Assembly (NCBI RefSeq): GCF_016706325.1
Contig: NZ_JADJJX010000002.1
Coordinates: 124,001 to 188,000, forward strand
DNA: 64,000 bases
Direction of reading: 5' to 3'
From: Methanothrix sp.
Lineage (GTDB): Archaea; Halobacteriota; Methanosarcinia; Methanotrichales; Methanotrichaceae
The translations under genes and the position numbers were made by a program. Of the stretch, positions 53,358-62,139 are shown one piece after another (the stretch's first letter is position 1; the number at the start of each line of letters is the position of its first letter). The notes beneath the pieces are model-generated. The model was not told the origin of the DNA, did no database searches, and saw only the letters and a program-made list of their open reading frames with translations.

Positions 53358-54106
53358 TCCGCCCTCCAGATCTTCGTCCCTATGGCCTCGCCCTGCAGGA
53401 CCCGCACGATGTTCCCTTCCCGGGAGGCATTGAATATCATTGCGCCTATGCCCGCATCGGCCAGCTCCAGCAGCTCGTCGAGCTTTCCTCTCATCCCGCC
53501 GGTGACATCGATCCCCGCGCTTCCTCCTACTGCTCCCTCAATCCGGGGAAGATCAGATCTTTGTACCTCTGCCAGAGGCCGGCCTGAGAGGAGCACCCCG
53601 TCCACATTGCAGCCCACTGCCACCACCTCTGCCTGCAGAGCCCGTGCCAGGTAGCTCACCAGCTGGTCCCCGGAGACTATTCCCGCTCCCCCTGTCAAGT
53701 CCATGGCCACATCCCCGTGCAGGAGGGGCATGATCCCGCATTCAAGCATCTTTGTTATCGGCTCGATGGCAAAGCTCTCTATCCTTCCCCCGGAGAGGGT
53801 GAGGCAGGAGAGGGGGTGGACAGGAAGGGAATCGACCCCCGCTCCAGCCAGGGCCTCCAGCAGAAGGTGGTTGAGCCTGACCACCGACTCATGGGTCACC
53901 CTCAAGCCCTCCGGGCTGAACCTCTGAGGCAGGCCATATTGCCGGGCAGGGATATGCCCAAAGGATCCGGCTCCGTGCACCAGCACCAGATCCTGAGGCC
54001 TGGTAGCCACCTCCCTTGCCACCCGCTCGATCTCCTCCTGGATGGCCCCCCTCTCGCCGCTCTTATCAGTCAGGATGCTTCCCCCGATCTTCAAGACTCG
54101 AACCAA
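53354..54106 (-). CDS. Isopentenyl phosphate kinase
   Basis: This is a 250-residue amino-acid-kinase-fold enzyme phosphorylating isopentenyl phosphate to IPP, the final step of the archaeal mevalonate route. The N-terminus VLKIGGSILTDKSG and the motifs LVHGAGSFGHIPARQYGL (catalytic His), HGDVAMDL and DVTGGMRGKLDELLELA are diagnostic. It lies 16 bases behind mevalonate kinase. Confidence 0.95.
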   Translation of the reverse strand: MVRVLKIGGSILTDKSGERGAIQEEIERVAREVATRPQDLVLVHGAGSFGHIPARQYGLPQRFSPEGLRVTHESVVRLNHLLLEALAGAGVDSLPVHPLSCLTLSGGRIESFAIEPITKMLECGIMPLLHGDVAMDLTGGAGIVSGDQLVSYLARALQAEVVAVGCNVDGVLLSGRPLAEVQRSDLPRIEGAVGGSAGIDVTGGMRGKLDELLELADAGIGAMIFNASREGNIVRVLQGEAIGTKIWRAD

Positions 54107-54122
54107 TGCTCGCCCTCCTGGC

Positions 54123-55077
54123 TCAATCTCCCTCCAGCCGCACGCCCTCGCCGCCCATCATGACCGGGAATGCCACTCCCCGCGCCTGCCTCAAAGCCAC
54201 CATCAGGGCATCCTTTCCCTCGATTCCGGGAAGAGCAATCATACAACCTCCTCCTCCCGCTCCAGTGAGCTTGGCTCCCAGGGCTCCTCCAGCACCTCTC
54301 GCTGCATAGACCAGCTCAGACAGCTCCATGGAGCTCACCCCCAAGGGCCTCCAGAAGGCCGTGGTTGATGTCCATAAGCCCCCCCAGCTCATCGAGGTTC
54401 ATCTCTCTGACCAGAGGAAGCGCCCTCTCAGTGATCGCTCCTATCGCCTGGAATATGGGCTCCACCAGGTCCGGGTAGCGCTCTTTCAAGAGCTGGACCC
54501 TCTCTACCAATGAGAAGGTATCGTGAGGCACACTGGTGTATCCCACTACTACCTCCAGGGGGGGAAGATCGAGGGGCTGGTTGCCATCGGAGATCCTTTG
54601 GTAGCCTCCATATGTGGCCAAAGCAGTATCCATGGGGCTGCCGCGCCCCTTTTGAACCCCTCTCTCAATGCGATAGGAGAGCTGAGCAATCTCTCTTTCC
54701 GATAGGCCCAGCCCCAGGTGGCCGTTAAGGGCAGCCACAGTGGCCACCACTATGGAGGCTGATGATCCCATGCCTGCTGCCGGCGGGATGTCCGACTCGA
54801 TCCGGATCCTAACATCCCTGGCCTCAAGCTCCCTTACGGCTGCCGATACATATCTGGTGGCATATGCTGCACTGGCGGAACTGATCTGTCCGCTTCCAGG
54901 ATCAAAGGAGAAGCCCTGCAAGGAGAGATCGTCCGTCTCTATCAGAAGCCTTCCCGGCAGGTCCTCTACAGTGGCCCGGGCTCGCAGATCTGCTGCTCCT
55001 CCCAATGCAGCCGTGCCGGAGACGACAGCATGCTCCCCGAAGAGGATGATCTTGCCGGGTGCCGATGCCATCGTCAT
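54123..55077 (-). pseudogene. mvk: Mevalonate kinase with a one-base frameshift
   Basis: Two frames make one GHMP kinase of ~317 residues. The 5' part (55077 to ~54340) has APGKIILFGEHAVVSGTAAL and PPAAGMGSSASIVVATVAAL. The 3' part (to 54123) has GALGAKLTGAGGGGCMIAL. They join as EALGVSSMELSEL if one base is removed from the five-base run at 54338-54342. All motifs are intact and the enzyme is normally essential, so a read error is likely. If real, the pathway would need rescue. Confidence 0.9.
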
Positions 55078-55089
55078 AAGAGAGCCCCT

Positions 55090-55881
55090 TCAGGTGAAGA
55101 CAATCGCTCCGTATCCTACTACCTGGCTATAGTCACCGCTTACGTCGCCGCTTGTGCCGTAACTGAGAAGCTTGCCGCTGTTGGCACCCAGCAGCCGGGA
55201 GGCGGTAATGGCTGCCGCAATCGGTCCGATGCCACATGAAGAGGCATTATAGCGGTAGACCCGGGAGTAGATCTGGGGGATATCCATATTCAGGATGGCC
55301 TCAATGATCTGGGAGTCCACCTTCCTCGCCACATCCCGGGGCTCATAATGAGTGAAATCGCTGCTAGCAATCACTATGCACTGCCGATCAAGCTCCAAGG
55401 CAGCGCGGGCGATCTCCTCTCCAACCTCTGATGCCGTCTGCTCATCCTGCATCCCCATGGAGACGGCCAGGATCTTGATATCATCTCCAAAGCGCCTCTG
55501 AAGAAATGGAATCTGCACCTCAATGGAGTGCTCATGCTGGTGGGCGCTCTCATCGTGATCGATGATGCTCCCTGCCAGGAGGTCGGCCAGCTCATTGTCT
55601 GCTGCCACCACCCCCAGAGGAGTTCTCCATGAATCGCGGGATAGAGCTACCGGAGAGCCTATGCCGTGATGGTTGGGCCCCAGTATCACATAGGTCTCCC
55701 TCTTTGGCAGGCGGGAGTGGACCATAGCAGCAATCCGGCCGGAATAGATGTATCCAGCATGGGGGACAACGCCGCCCACTACCGGCATCTCCTCGGCCGG
55801 AGGCATCAACTCATCCAGTTGCCGCCCAAGCTCCCCCGGGCTGCTCGGATAGAACTGGCCGGCAACGGCTGGTGGCCGCAT
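55090..55881 (-). CDS. MEMO-like protein
   Basis: This is a 263-residue AmmeMemoRadiSam/MEMO family member from ATG 55881 (MRPPAVAGQFYPSSPGEL). Conserved residues are VVPHAGYIYSGRIAA, YVILGPNHHGIG, HQHEHSIEVQIPFLQ, ASSDFTHYEP and ASSCGIGPIAA. The His and Cys residues form the copper/iron-binding site known for MEMO and related extradiol dioxygenases. Its biochemical role in archaea is unsettled. The family is regularly found between rpsB and mvk. Confidence 0.92.
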   Translation of the reverse strand: MRPPAVAGQFYPSSPGELGRQLDELMPPAEEMPVVGGVVPHAGYIYSGRIAAMVHSRLPKRETYVILGPNHHGIGSPVALSRDSWRTPLGVVAADNELADLLAGSIIDHDESAHQHEHSIEVQIPFLQRRFGDDIKILAVSMGMQDEQTASEVGEEIARAALELDRQCIVIASSDFTHYEPRDVARKVDSQIIEAILNMDIPQIYSRVYRYNASSCGIGPIAAAITASRLLGANSGKLLSYGTSGDVSGDYSQVVGYGAIVFT

Positions 55882-55885
55882 GGAC

Positions 55886-56506
55886 TCAGAACTCCATCTC
55901 AAAGTCCGAGATAGTATATCTGAACCGGTCCCCTTCTCCCCTCTCATACAGAAGCTGGCGGGCTAACAGCCAGTAGATGAGGGTAAGGGCCTTTCTGCCC
56001 TTGTTATTGGTGGGTATCACCAGGTCAACATTGGAGGTCATATTATTGGTGTCGCACAGAGCGATCACCGGTATGCCCACATCCACTGCCTCATTGACCG
56101 CCTGTGCATCTCCGCTGGGGTCAGTGGCAATCATCACATCCGGCTCGATAAATCCCCGAAAGGCGGGATTGGTCAGGGTATTGGGCACAAAGCGGCCCAC
56201 ATTTGCCATTGCCCCTGTGGCCTTGGCAAACATCTGAGCCGGCCTTTGGCCATACTGTCTGGCGGATACGATCAGAATATTTTCGGGATCGTAATTGGCC
56301 AGGAACTTGGCGGCCATGCGGATGCGCTTGTCTGTGGATTGAACATCCAGAACATAGAGCCCATCAGATCTTATCCGATAAATGTAAGGCATCATATCGT
56401 TTGTCTTCTGTTGAGTACCGATGTGAACGCCGGCGGCAAGGTACTCATCTATCGGTATGAGAGTCTCATATTCTCCCGCTACCGTCATCACCTCATCTTC
56501 TTCCAA
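55886..56506 (-). CDS. rpsB: 30S ribosomal protein S2 (archaeal uS2)
   Basis: This is a 206-residue protein with LIPIDEYLAAGVHIGTQQKT, ILIVSARQYGQRPAQMFA and DPSGDAQAVNEAVDVGIPVI, typical of archaeal uS2. TTG 56506 has aggtga 6-7 nt upstream; ATG 56488 is an alternative. It is followed 4 bases later by the MEMO gene. Confidence 0.96.
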   Translation of the reverse strand: MEEDEVMTVAGEYETLIPIDEYLAAGVHIGTQQKTNDMMPYIYRIRSDGLYVLDVQSTDKRIRMAAKFLANYDPENILIVSARQYGQRPAQMFAKATGAMANVGRFVPNTLTNPAFRGFIEPDVMIATDPSGDAQAVNEAVDVGIPVIALCDTNNMTSNVDLVIPTNNKGRKALTLIYWLLARQLLYERGEGDRFRYTISDFEMEF

Positions 56507-56520
56507 CTAATTCACCTACC

Positions 56521-56700
56521 TTAATAGCGATTGCGTTTTACGGTGATGGGAATTACGCCCAGTCTCATCTCTTCAAGCGCTATTTCTAGAGGGTCGGTAT
56601 GATTGGTATCGATCAGTACTGGAGCGCCCATGAAAACCTGCAAAGCTCTTGCTCCTACAATGCGCGCACGTTCATATCTGGTATATTTCTCGCCCTTCAA
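56521..56700 (-). CDS. rpoK: DNA-directed RNA polymerase subunit K (Rpb6-like)
   Basis: The 59-residue product begins KGEKYTRYERARIVGARALQ and ends EEMRLGVIPITVKRNRY, the universal Rpb6/omega core. The start is TTG 56700 with gaggtgg just upstream. It lies between the tRNA gene and rpsB (14-base gap), as in other euryarchaeal clusters, though the enolase gene often found between rpoK and rpsB is absent. Confidence 0.93.
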   Translation of the reverse strand: MKGEKYTRYERARIVGARALQVFMGAPVLIDTNHTDPLEIALEEMRLGVIPITVKRNRY

Positions 56701-56726
56701 ATAGCCACCTCAAAGGAAGAGTATGA

Positions 56727-56801
56727 TGGGGTTGCTGAGATTCGAACTCAGGTCACAGCGTCCCGAACGCTGTAGGATGGACCAGGCTACCCTACAACCC
56801 C
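56727..56801 (-). tRNA. tRNA-Pro (CGG anticodon)
   Basis: The minus strand folds as a cloverleaf: acceptor GGGGTTG/CAACCCC with discriminator A, anticodon stem CAGCG/CGCTG around loop TTCGGGA (anticodon CGG), and T-arm CTGAG-TTCGAAT-CTCAG. CCA is not encoded. It starts 3 bases after the rpoN stop and ends 26 bases before the rpoK start, so it must be cut out of the operon transcript or have its own promoter. Confidence 0.93.
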
Positions 56802-56804
56802 CTT

Positions 56805-56990
56805 CTACTGGTACCGCCTCAGGGTGTCCACTATCTCCACATGGGAGAGAAGCATACGCCTGCAGCAGTATTTGTCTATTCCCAGGTCATCCATGACTTT
56901 GCCGGGAGGCTCAGTCTTGATGCGCTCCCGGTATTCCTCCCATACATGGGATATCACTTTGCCGCAGGAAAAGCACCTGACTGGTATCAA
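56805..56990 (-). CDS. rpoN: DNA-directed RNA polymerase subunit N (Rpb10-like)
   Basis: This is a 61-residue zinc-binding subunit with MIPVRCFSCGKVI and later KYCCRRMLLSHVE, the C-x-x-C...CC zinc motif of Rpb10. It follows rps9 by 6 bases and precedes the tRNA-Pro gene. Confidence 0.97.
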   Translation of the reverse strand: MIPVRCFSCGKVISHVWEEYRERIKTEPPGKVMDDLGIDKYCCRRMLLSHVEIVDTLRRYQ

Positions 56991-56996
56991 GCAGTT

Positions 56997-57395
56997 TCAC
57001 CTGTAGGACTTCTGGTACCTGGACCTGGCACCAAGGCCGCCGAACTTCTTCCTCTCTTTATGGCGGTGATCGCTGACAAGGAGGTTTCTGTCGTAATCGG
57101 AGTAGGCCTCTTTCAGTGCTGTGTCGCCTGTCCATTCCACAATGCCCTTGGCGATTGCAGTGCGAACGGCATCCGTCTGCCCCATGATCCCGCCGCCGCT
57201 GACGACGACATCGATGTTCATTCCTTTAACCAGCTCTCCGGCGATCTCGATCGGCTCTTTGATCTTGAGTCTGGCAAGCCCGGGCTCGAAGATATCCAAA
57301 GGCACCTTATTGATGCGTACAATGCCCTTTCCCTCCTTCAGAGTGGCCCTTGCAGTTGCCGTCTTCTTCTTGCCTGAGGTATTGATGATCTTCAT
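56997..57395 (-). CDS. rps9: 30S ribosomal protein S9 (uS9)
   Basis: This is a 132-residue protein with NTSGKKKTATARATLKEGKG, VVSGGGIMGQTDAVRTAIAK and the conserved basic end RSRYQKSYR that contacts P-site tRNA. It lies in the L18e-L13-S9-RpoN order. Confidence 0.97.
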   Translation of the reverse strand: MKIINTSGKKKTATARATLKEGKGIVRINKVPLDIFEPGLARLKIKEPIEIAGELVKGMNIDVVVSGGGIMGQTDAVRTAIAKGIVEWTGDTALKEAYSDYDRNLLVSDHRHKERKKFGGLGARSRYQKSYR

Positions 57396-57405
57396 TTTGA
57401 TCCTC

Positions 57406-57825
57406 TCAGAAGTTTGCTCCGAGCCTCTTGCTCAAGGCGCCAAGCTCGATATATCTGTTGTTGCTCTCCGTTCTCATCTTAGCAGCATCAGGCTGGAAAA
57501 ACTCCATCTCCTTGAACTCCCGGGGGATGCCCACATAGACCTTCAGCCTGGAGAATGCATCTCTTCCCCGCCTCATCTTATAGGGGAGCATGCCCCGCAC
57601 TGTCCTCTTGAGGACCATATCCGGCCGGCGAGGGAAGTAGGGGCCTCTCTCTCTGCTGCCCCGCGCTCTGGTCTGGCCGTAGTCGCGGAAGATGTGCTCC
57701 TTGTCCCCGGTGATGAGAGCTTTCTCGGCATTGACGATATTGATCTCCTCTCCTGCCAGGAGGCTCTTGGCAGTGACACTTGCTAAGCGCCCCAGGACCA
57801 ATCCAGTTGCATCTACTACTACCAT
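57406..57825 (-). CDS. rpl13: 50S ribosomal protein L13 (uL13)
   Basis: This is a 139-residue protein from ATG 57825 (MVVVDATGLVLGRLASVTAK), with INAEKALITGD-like NIVNAEKALITGDKE and VRGMLPYKMRRGRDAFSRLK. The open frame continues upstream, but family length and 5-base spacing to L18e favour this start. Confidence 0.96.
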   Translation of the reverse strand: MVVVDATGLVLGRLASVTAKSLLAGEEINIVNAEKALITGDKEHIFRDYGQTRARGSRERGPYFPRRPDMVLKRTVRGMLPYKMRRGRDAFSRLKVYVGIPREFKEMEFFQPDAAKMRTESNNRYIELGALSKRLGANF

Positions 57826-57830
57826 TGCTC

Positions 57831-58190
57831 TCACCTCAAAATCTTTATTCCCGATCCTTTGGGGTGCTCTTGCATCAGACTCTCTATTCGGATGCACCTG
57901 CCGCCCGCCTGCCGGATCTTGGACATGGCTTGGCTGCTGAAGTTCAGGGCGGCCACGGTCACATTATGCTCCAGGTTGCCTGAGGCCAGGACCTTTCCGG
58001 CCACAAGAACAGTATCATTCGACTGGGTATGCCTGTTGATCTTGCTCAGGTTAACAGCAGCATAGTTGCGGCTGGGCTTCTCGAGCCTTTTGGCGATGTC
58101 ACGCCAAAGGGGAGCGCCCGTCTCGCGAGTGGCTGCTTTGAGATCGCCGATAAGGCGGACTATCCTTGGGTTTGTCTTCTCAAACTTCAT
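57831..58190 (-). CDS. rpl18e: 50S ribosomal protein L18e (eL18)
   Basis: This is a 119-residue protein from ATG 58190, fixed by ggagg 6 nt upstream and by homology of MKFEKTNPRIVRLIGDLK. Further motifs are NYAAVNLSKINRHTQSNDTV and GGRCIRIESLMQEHPKGSGI. It is the first gene of the long minus-strand housekeeping cluster. Confidence 0.96.
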   Translation of the reverse strand: MKFEKTNPRIVRLIGDLKAATRETGAPLWRDIAKRLEKPSRNYAAVNLSKINRHTQSNDTVLVAGKVLASGNLEHNVTVAALNFSSQAMSKIRQAGGRCIRIESLMQEHPKGSGIKILR

Positions 58191-58325
58191 TCGAATCCTC
58201 CGCATGGCCGAATAGGCCGACTCACACGCATAGCGCGCGTTCGAACCAATATGGTTCATGCGCCCAGGGCATCTTATCCCTGTGCGGAATATGTAGCTCG
58301 ACAATTCACCAGTATTTAAGGGTTT
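58191..58325 (-). promoter_or_regulatory. Promoter and structured leader of the ribosomal/RNA polymerase operon
   Basis: A TATA element cttaaatact (minus strand, 58312-58321) gives a transcript start near 58290 and a ~100-base leader. The leader can form several hairpins: gccctgggc, gaaccatattggttc (58242-58256) and ggcctattcggcc (58208-58220). Such structure may serve ribosomal-protein autoregulation, but no known binding site is recognised. Confidence 0.5.
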
Positions 58326-58471
58326 GCCAGGAGATGCCCGGACTGATTGATGGCTATATCAACCCGCAGGCAATATTAGCTGATGATATTATTGCTAGTG
58401 ATATTAATATTCCCGTATGCTCCGCCGAAGACTTCTTATAAATTAAGTATAAGTTAATCTGGGCGAGGTTC

Positions 58472-59743
58472 ATGCTCGAATTCATCGACACCACCCTGGC
58501 ATTCTGCGTGATTTTGGGGTTCGTCCTGGGGATCATCAGCGGCCTGACCCCCGGCCTGCATCTGAACAACTTCGCCTCCATGCTTTTAGCCCTATCCCCC
58601 CAACTGATCCTCCTCGGCTTTACCCCCTTTCAGATGGCATCCATAATCCTTGCCGCCAGCATCTCTCAGACGTTCTTCGATGCCATCCCGGCGATATTTC
58701 TGGGCGCTCCCGACTCCGAGACCGCCCTCTCCGTCCTCCCCGGCCAGAGGCTGATGCTGGAGGGGAGGGGGATTGAGGCGGTGCGCCTATCCGCTCTGGG
58801 CAGCGCGGGATCGATCGCCTTCTCCCTCTTCCTGGTCTATCCCCTCTCCTGGATTGTATCCAGCTACTACGAATACTTCACAAAATATGTGGGCATCATC
58901 CTGCTGGGAATCGCCCTGATGATGATCAAGTCCGAGAGGGGGCCGTGGATCGAGGGGCAGGGAAGTCTGGTTCACTGGAAGTACAGACTGATCGCTGCAA
59001 TGCTCTTCCTGACCAGCGGCCTTCTGGGGTTGTTCGCCTTCGAGCATGATGGCCTGCTCTCCTCCCCCCTGAATCTGGAGCCCCAGGTGCTCCTGCCCCT
59101 CCTCTCCGGGATCTTCGGCGCCTCCTCCCTGATCCTCAGCCTCTCGACAAAGGTTCAGATTCCAAAACAGACAGAGAGCAGGATCAAGATGCCCGCCCCC
59201 TCATTGATCAAGGCGGTCTTATCCGGCGGCCTGGGAGGCTCGCTGGTGGCCTGGATTCCGGGGATCTCACCATCTGTGGCCTCTATCGCCACCCGCCTGG
59301 GCTCCCCGGGAACAGCAGAGGAGTTCCTGGTCTCCATAGCGGGGGTGAACTCGGCCAATGCCCTCTTCTCCCTGGTCGCCCTCTATGTTATCGACCGGCC
59401 CAGGAGCGGGGCGGCGGCGGCCATCCAGGAGCTTATGACCCTGGACGAAAGGACGATGGCGATGATGATGGTCATTGTGATGATGGTGGTCCTGGCATCG
59501 TATCTGGCCACCGTCGGCACGGCGGACATCGCCGCCCGGACCATATCCCGCCTGAACTACACCCAGTTGTGCGTCTTTGTGCTCGTCTTCCTCCTGGTCA
59601 TGACATATGCCTTCACCGGCATCTTCGGCCTGTTCATCTTACTTCTTTCCACTATCGTGGGGCTGGTCGCCCCTGTGGCCGGCATCCACCGCACGCACGC
59701 TATGGGAGTATTGATGCTGCCGCTGATTGTGATGTACATTTAG
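58472..59743 (+). CDS. TctA/DUF112-like polytopic membrane protein
   Basis: This is a 423-residue protein with ~10-12 transmembrane helices. The N-terminal GIISGLTPGLHLNNFASML and the internal GGSLVAWIPGISPSVASI form two related G-x-x-PG halves typical of TctA (tripartite tricarboxylate transporter large permease) and archaeal DUF112 relatives. Periplasmic partner genes are not adjacent, as is usual for archaeal members. TATA cttataaatt at 58435-58444 and gcgagg near 58464 precede ATG 58472. The substrate is unknown. Confidence 0.8.
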   Translation: MLEFIDTTLAFCVILGFVLGIISGLTPGLHLNNFASMLLALSPQLILLGFTPFQMASIILAASISQTFFDAIPAIFLGAPDSETALSVLPGQRLMLEGRGIEAVRLSALGSAGSIAFSLFLVYPLSWIVSSYYEYFTKYVGIILLGIALMMIKSERGPWIEGQGSLVHWKYRLIAAMLFLTSGLLGLFAFEHDGLLSSPLNLEPQVLLPLLSGIFGASSLILSLSTKVQIPKQTESRIKMPAPSLIKAVLSGGLGGSLVAWIPGISPSVASIATRLGSPGTAEEFLVSIAGVNSANALFSLVALYVIDRPRSGAAAAIQELMTLDERTMAMMMVIVMMVVLASYLATVGTADIAARTISRLNYTQLCVFVLVFLLVMTYAFTGIFGLFILLLSTIVGLVAPVAGIHRTHAMGVLMLPLIVMYI

Positions 59744-59891
59744 AGGCCTATGCTTCTTTGTCCACATCAGGCAAATTTTCTGATCGAAGATCATATGGTA
59801 TAGGAATGCATCAATGCATCATATGAAATTAAAAGGAGGACTATGAACGGGCAGATGAAGGTTGCCAGGGAAGGGCTGCGACGACCTGCCT

Positions 59892-60545
59892 TCAGATCTT
59901 TCTATACCTTTCGTCCCGGATCTCTACCTTTCCCATAGCTACCAGTTCCTCCACCACCTCTAAAAGAGTGCTCTCCTCCAAAATCAGGCCATACCGCCCC
60001 TTCAGCCGCTCACCGATCTCTCCCGTGCTCAGATCCTCCTCCGAGAGAATCCTCTCTGCCAGGCCCACCAGATCCTCATGAGCCGCCCAGGGATAGATTA
60101 TCCACCTCCATTCAGCCACCTTCTCCGCATAATAGTCCGGCACAAAGGGGGAGACGGTCTTGTGCTGCAAGACTCCTGTTCTGACCTCTGCTGCGCCCAG
60201 TTCTTTCATATAGTCTACAGCCGTCCTCAGGGTCTTTCCAGTGTCTGTGACGTCATCTATTATCAGCACCTTCTGACTCTGTACATCAACCGCCAGCGGG
60301 AAGCGGACAGATGCCTGGGGCCTCTCACAGGCAGCAGTATCCCAGTGCTCTATCTTGATGCTGGCCAGGAGGGAGAAGAGAAGAAAGTCCGAGACCACCC
60401 TCGCCGGAACATATCCTCCCCTGCCGATGGCCACGATCAGATCGGGACGAAATCCGGATCGCTTGATCTCATAGGCCAGCCTTCGGCCCAGCTCATAGGA
60501 CTCATCCCAGCTTATGAGCTGACAGGGGAAGCTATCAGGAATCAT
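59892..60545 (-). CDS. Purine-type phosphoribosyltransferase
   Basis: This is a 217-residue protein with the PRPP-binding motif KVLIIDDVTDTGKTLRTAV and an N-terminal SWDESYELGRRLAYEI / DLIVAIGRGGYVPARVVSDF typical of archaeal hypoxanthine/xanthine phosphoribosyltransferase-like enzymes. A C-terminal extension (~155-217) looks like a winged helix (LSTGEIGERLKGRYGLILEE), so a regulatory role is possible. Exact base specificity is not determinable. Confidence 0.82.
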   Translation of the reverse strand: MIPDSFPCQLISWDESYELGRRLAYEIKRSGFRPDLIVAIGRGGYVPARVVSDFLLFSLLASIKIEHWDTAACERPQASVRFPLAVDVQSQKVLIIDDVTDTGKTLRTAVDYMKELGAAEVRTGVLQHKTVSPFVPDYYAEKVAEWRWIIYPWAAHEDLVGLAERILSEEDLSTGEIGERLKGRYGLILEESTLLEVVEELVAMGKVEIRDERYRKI

Positions 60546-60977
60546 GATAGATAAAAAGGCAGGGATGAATTAAAGGCTATCGGAGGAGGGAATATGAGCC
60601 GACCTTGGCGATCTTTCTCTCCTTATGCCACCGATGCACTGTAATAAGGCGATGGCAATGTGGGATATGCCCATAAGAGATGTTTGAACCTACATTCCGC
60701 ACCTTCAGTTCATCCCGTAATAATTTTCGCATCCGTGCCCCAACAACCTTAGAATTGTGACCTGTACGCTGTTCAAGTTCACGGCATGTTCGTCGATCAT
60801 ACGAAGTGGCTGTTTCGCATGGAAAATCGAAAAGTCGAGAGTGTCAATATATTGAAGGGGGGAACTATCGAGAGCCACTGTGCATTTTTCACGCCAGATC
60901 ATACCGCCAGCACCTCTAAGTCACTCACGATCGCCTCAAGTCGCCCATCTTTATCCCTTCCAGCCGATCGGCTCCCT
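60546..60977. other. Gene-free stretch beside the YhcG remnant
   Basis: These 432 bases hold no supported gene. Base composition is more AT/mixed than in the neighbours. Minor open frames on both strands lack start sites and family features. It may contain remains of the accessory cluster (60.9-62.5 kb), but I cannot identify them. Confidence 0.35.
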
Positions 60978-61910
60978 TCATTTCCCTACCTCTTCCCGGC
61001 TCAACTCAGCCTCGATTTCGGCAACGCTGGGCAGACTCCTTTGCAGCTCTTCGGGCAGGTCTTTCACGAGCTTTGTTTCCCAGCTTGCCACGCCCATGGG
61101 CTTTTGAAAGCCGCGCAGGGCGTATTCGACCTCGATCTTGCTGCCTTTGCGGCAAAGCAAGAGTCCGATGCTGGATTCATCATCAGAGTGGCGGAGCTGG
61201 TCGTCCACTGCTGAGAGGTACATGTTCAGAGTGCCCACAAATCTGGGATCAAAGGGAACAGATTTCAGTTCAATCACGATGTAGCAGCGAAGCCTCAGAT
61301 GATAAAAGAGCAGGTCGAGATAGTAATCACTGTCTGCAAATTCCAGGTGAACCTGCCTTCCCACAAAAGCAAAACCGGCCCCCAGTTCTAAAAGGAAGCG
61401 CTGGATGTGATCCGTCAGAGCCAGCTCCACCTCCCGCTCCCGGCGCGGGTCGGCTGTGCCCAGGAAATCGAAAAGATAGGGATCTTTGAACACCTGGGCC
61501 GCCATGTCGGAATCACCGGGCGGCAGGGTGAGGGCAAAATTGTTAATGGCTTTTCCCTGCCGATCGTGCAGTCGGCTCTCGATCTGCATGGCCAGCACAT
61601 TGCGGCTCCAGCCCTCTTCCAGCCCCCTCCTCGCATACCACAGGCGGACGTGCGGGTCTCTGACCTTTTCCAGCAGGGCGATGTTGTGATACCAGGTGAT
61701 TTGTGCAAGCGTCCCTTGCACAATCTCCCTGTCAGGCCAGGCCGCCGCAAAGGCGCGCATGTATTTCAGATTACGAGTCGAAAGCCCCTGCATATCCGGG
61801 AAGGCTTCTCGCAGGTCGGCAGACAGCCGGTCAATCACTTTTGTTCCCCAGCCTTCCTTTTCCTGCCGCTCAAGGATCATCCGCCCAATGTCCCAGTAAA
61901 GGAGCACCAT
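60978..61910 (-). CDS. YhcG-type PDDEXK nuclease (DUF1016), N-terminally shortened
   Basis: This is a 310-residue protein. The DUF1016 N-terminal region (MVLLYWDIGRMILERQEKEGWGTKVIDRLS, with DLREAFPDMQGLSTRNLKYM) lacks the first ~25 residues found in the family. An upstream in-frame stop near 62000 prevents extension. The nuclease core is complete (FLLELGAGFAFVGRQVHLEF, DYYLDLLFYHLRLRCYIVIELK with D and ExK, and DPRFVGTLNMYL). It overlaps the end of the truncated TumE-like toxin gene, so a deletion probably fused the two loci. Family members occur with mobile elements and restriction loci. Confidence 0.8.
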   Translation of the reverse strand: MVLLYWDIGRMILERQEKEGWGTKVIDRLSADLREAFPDMQGLSTRNLKYMRAFAAAWPDREIVQGTLAQITWYHNIALLEKVRDPHVRLWYARRGLEEGWSRNVLAMQIESRLHDRQGKAINNFALTLPPGDSDMAAQVFKDPYLFDFLGTADPRREREVELALTDHIQRFLLELGAGFAFVGRQVHLEFADSDYYLDLLFYHLRLRCYIVIELKSVPFDPRFVGTLNMYLSAVDDQLRHSDDESSIGLLLCRKGSKIEVEYALRGFQKPMGVASWETKLVKDLPEELQRSLPSVAEIEAELSREEVGK

Positions 61911-62139
61911 CGCGGCATTGGCAGCATCGTCTAACCAGCTTGTCGTTCTTTTGGAGATGATAAGAGTAGCTTCTAAAGCCCTTTCCGAGAGCCTCGTTTA
62001 CTTGCAGCAAAAAACCATTCTTCAGCGATGCCCTGGCACGAAGCGCCTGCTTTCCCGGCTCCTCTACCAGAACGATAACATCCACCTCAAGGATGATCTC
62101 GCTGGAAGACAAGATATCGAGTACATCCCGAATCTTCAT
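61870..62139 (-). CDS. TumE/DUF6516-like toxin with aberrant C-terminus
   Basis: This is an 89-residue frame from ATG 62139, overlapping the antitoxin stop (atga). ALRARASLKNGFLLQVNEAL and FRSYSYHLQKNDKLVRR match my recollection of the DUF6516/TumE toxin family. There the next residues should be WDNAPHH, holding the catalytic-looking histidines; here the frame continues RCCQCRDGAPLLGHWADDP. The conserved end is lost at the junction with the yhcG sequence near 61930-61945. The toxin is probably inactive. Confidence 0.6.
   Translation of the reverse strand: MKIRDVLDILSSSEIILEVDVIVLVEEPGKQALRARASLKNGFLLQVNEALGKGFRSYSYHLQKNDKLVRRCCQCRDGAPLLGHWADDP

Noticed and set aside
56841..57786. Plus-strand frames of 178 and 221 codons across the ribosomal genes
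   Set aside because: They are opposite to rpoN, rps9 and rpl13, which are certain.
58200..58300. Possible tRNA suggested by ggttcgaac in the rpl18e leader
   Set aside because: No acceptor or anticodon stem can be paired around the T-loop-like motif.
60705..60902. 65-codon minus-strand frame in the gap beside yhcG
   Set aside because: No start site, no recognisable motif and no neighbour logic; left as unexplained intergenic sequence.
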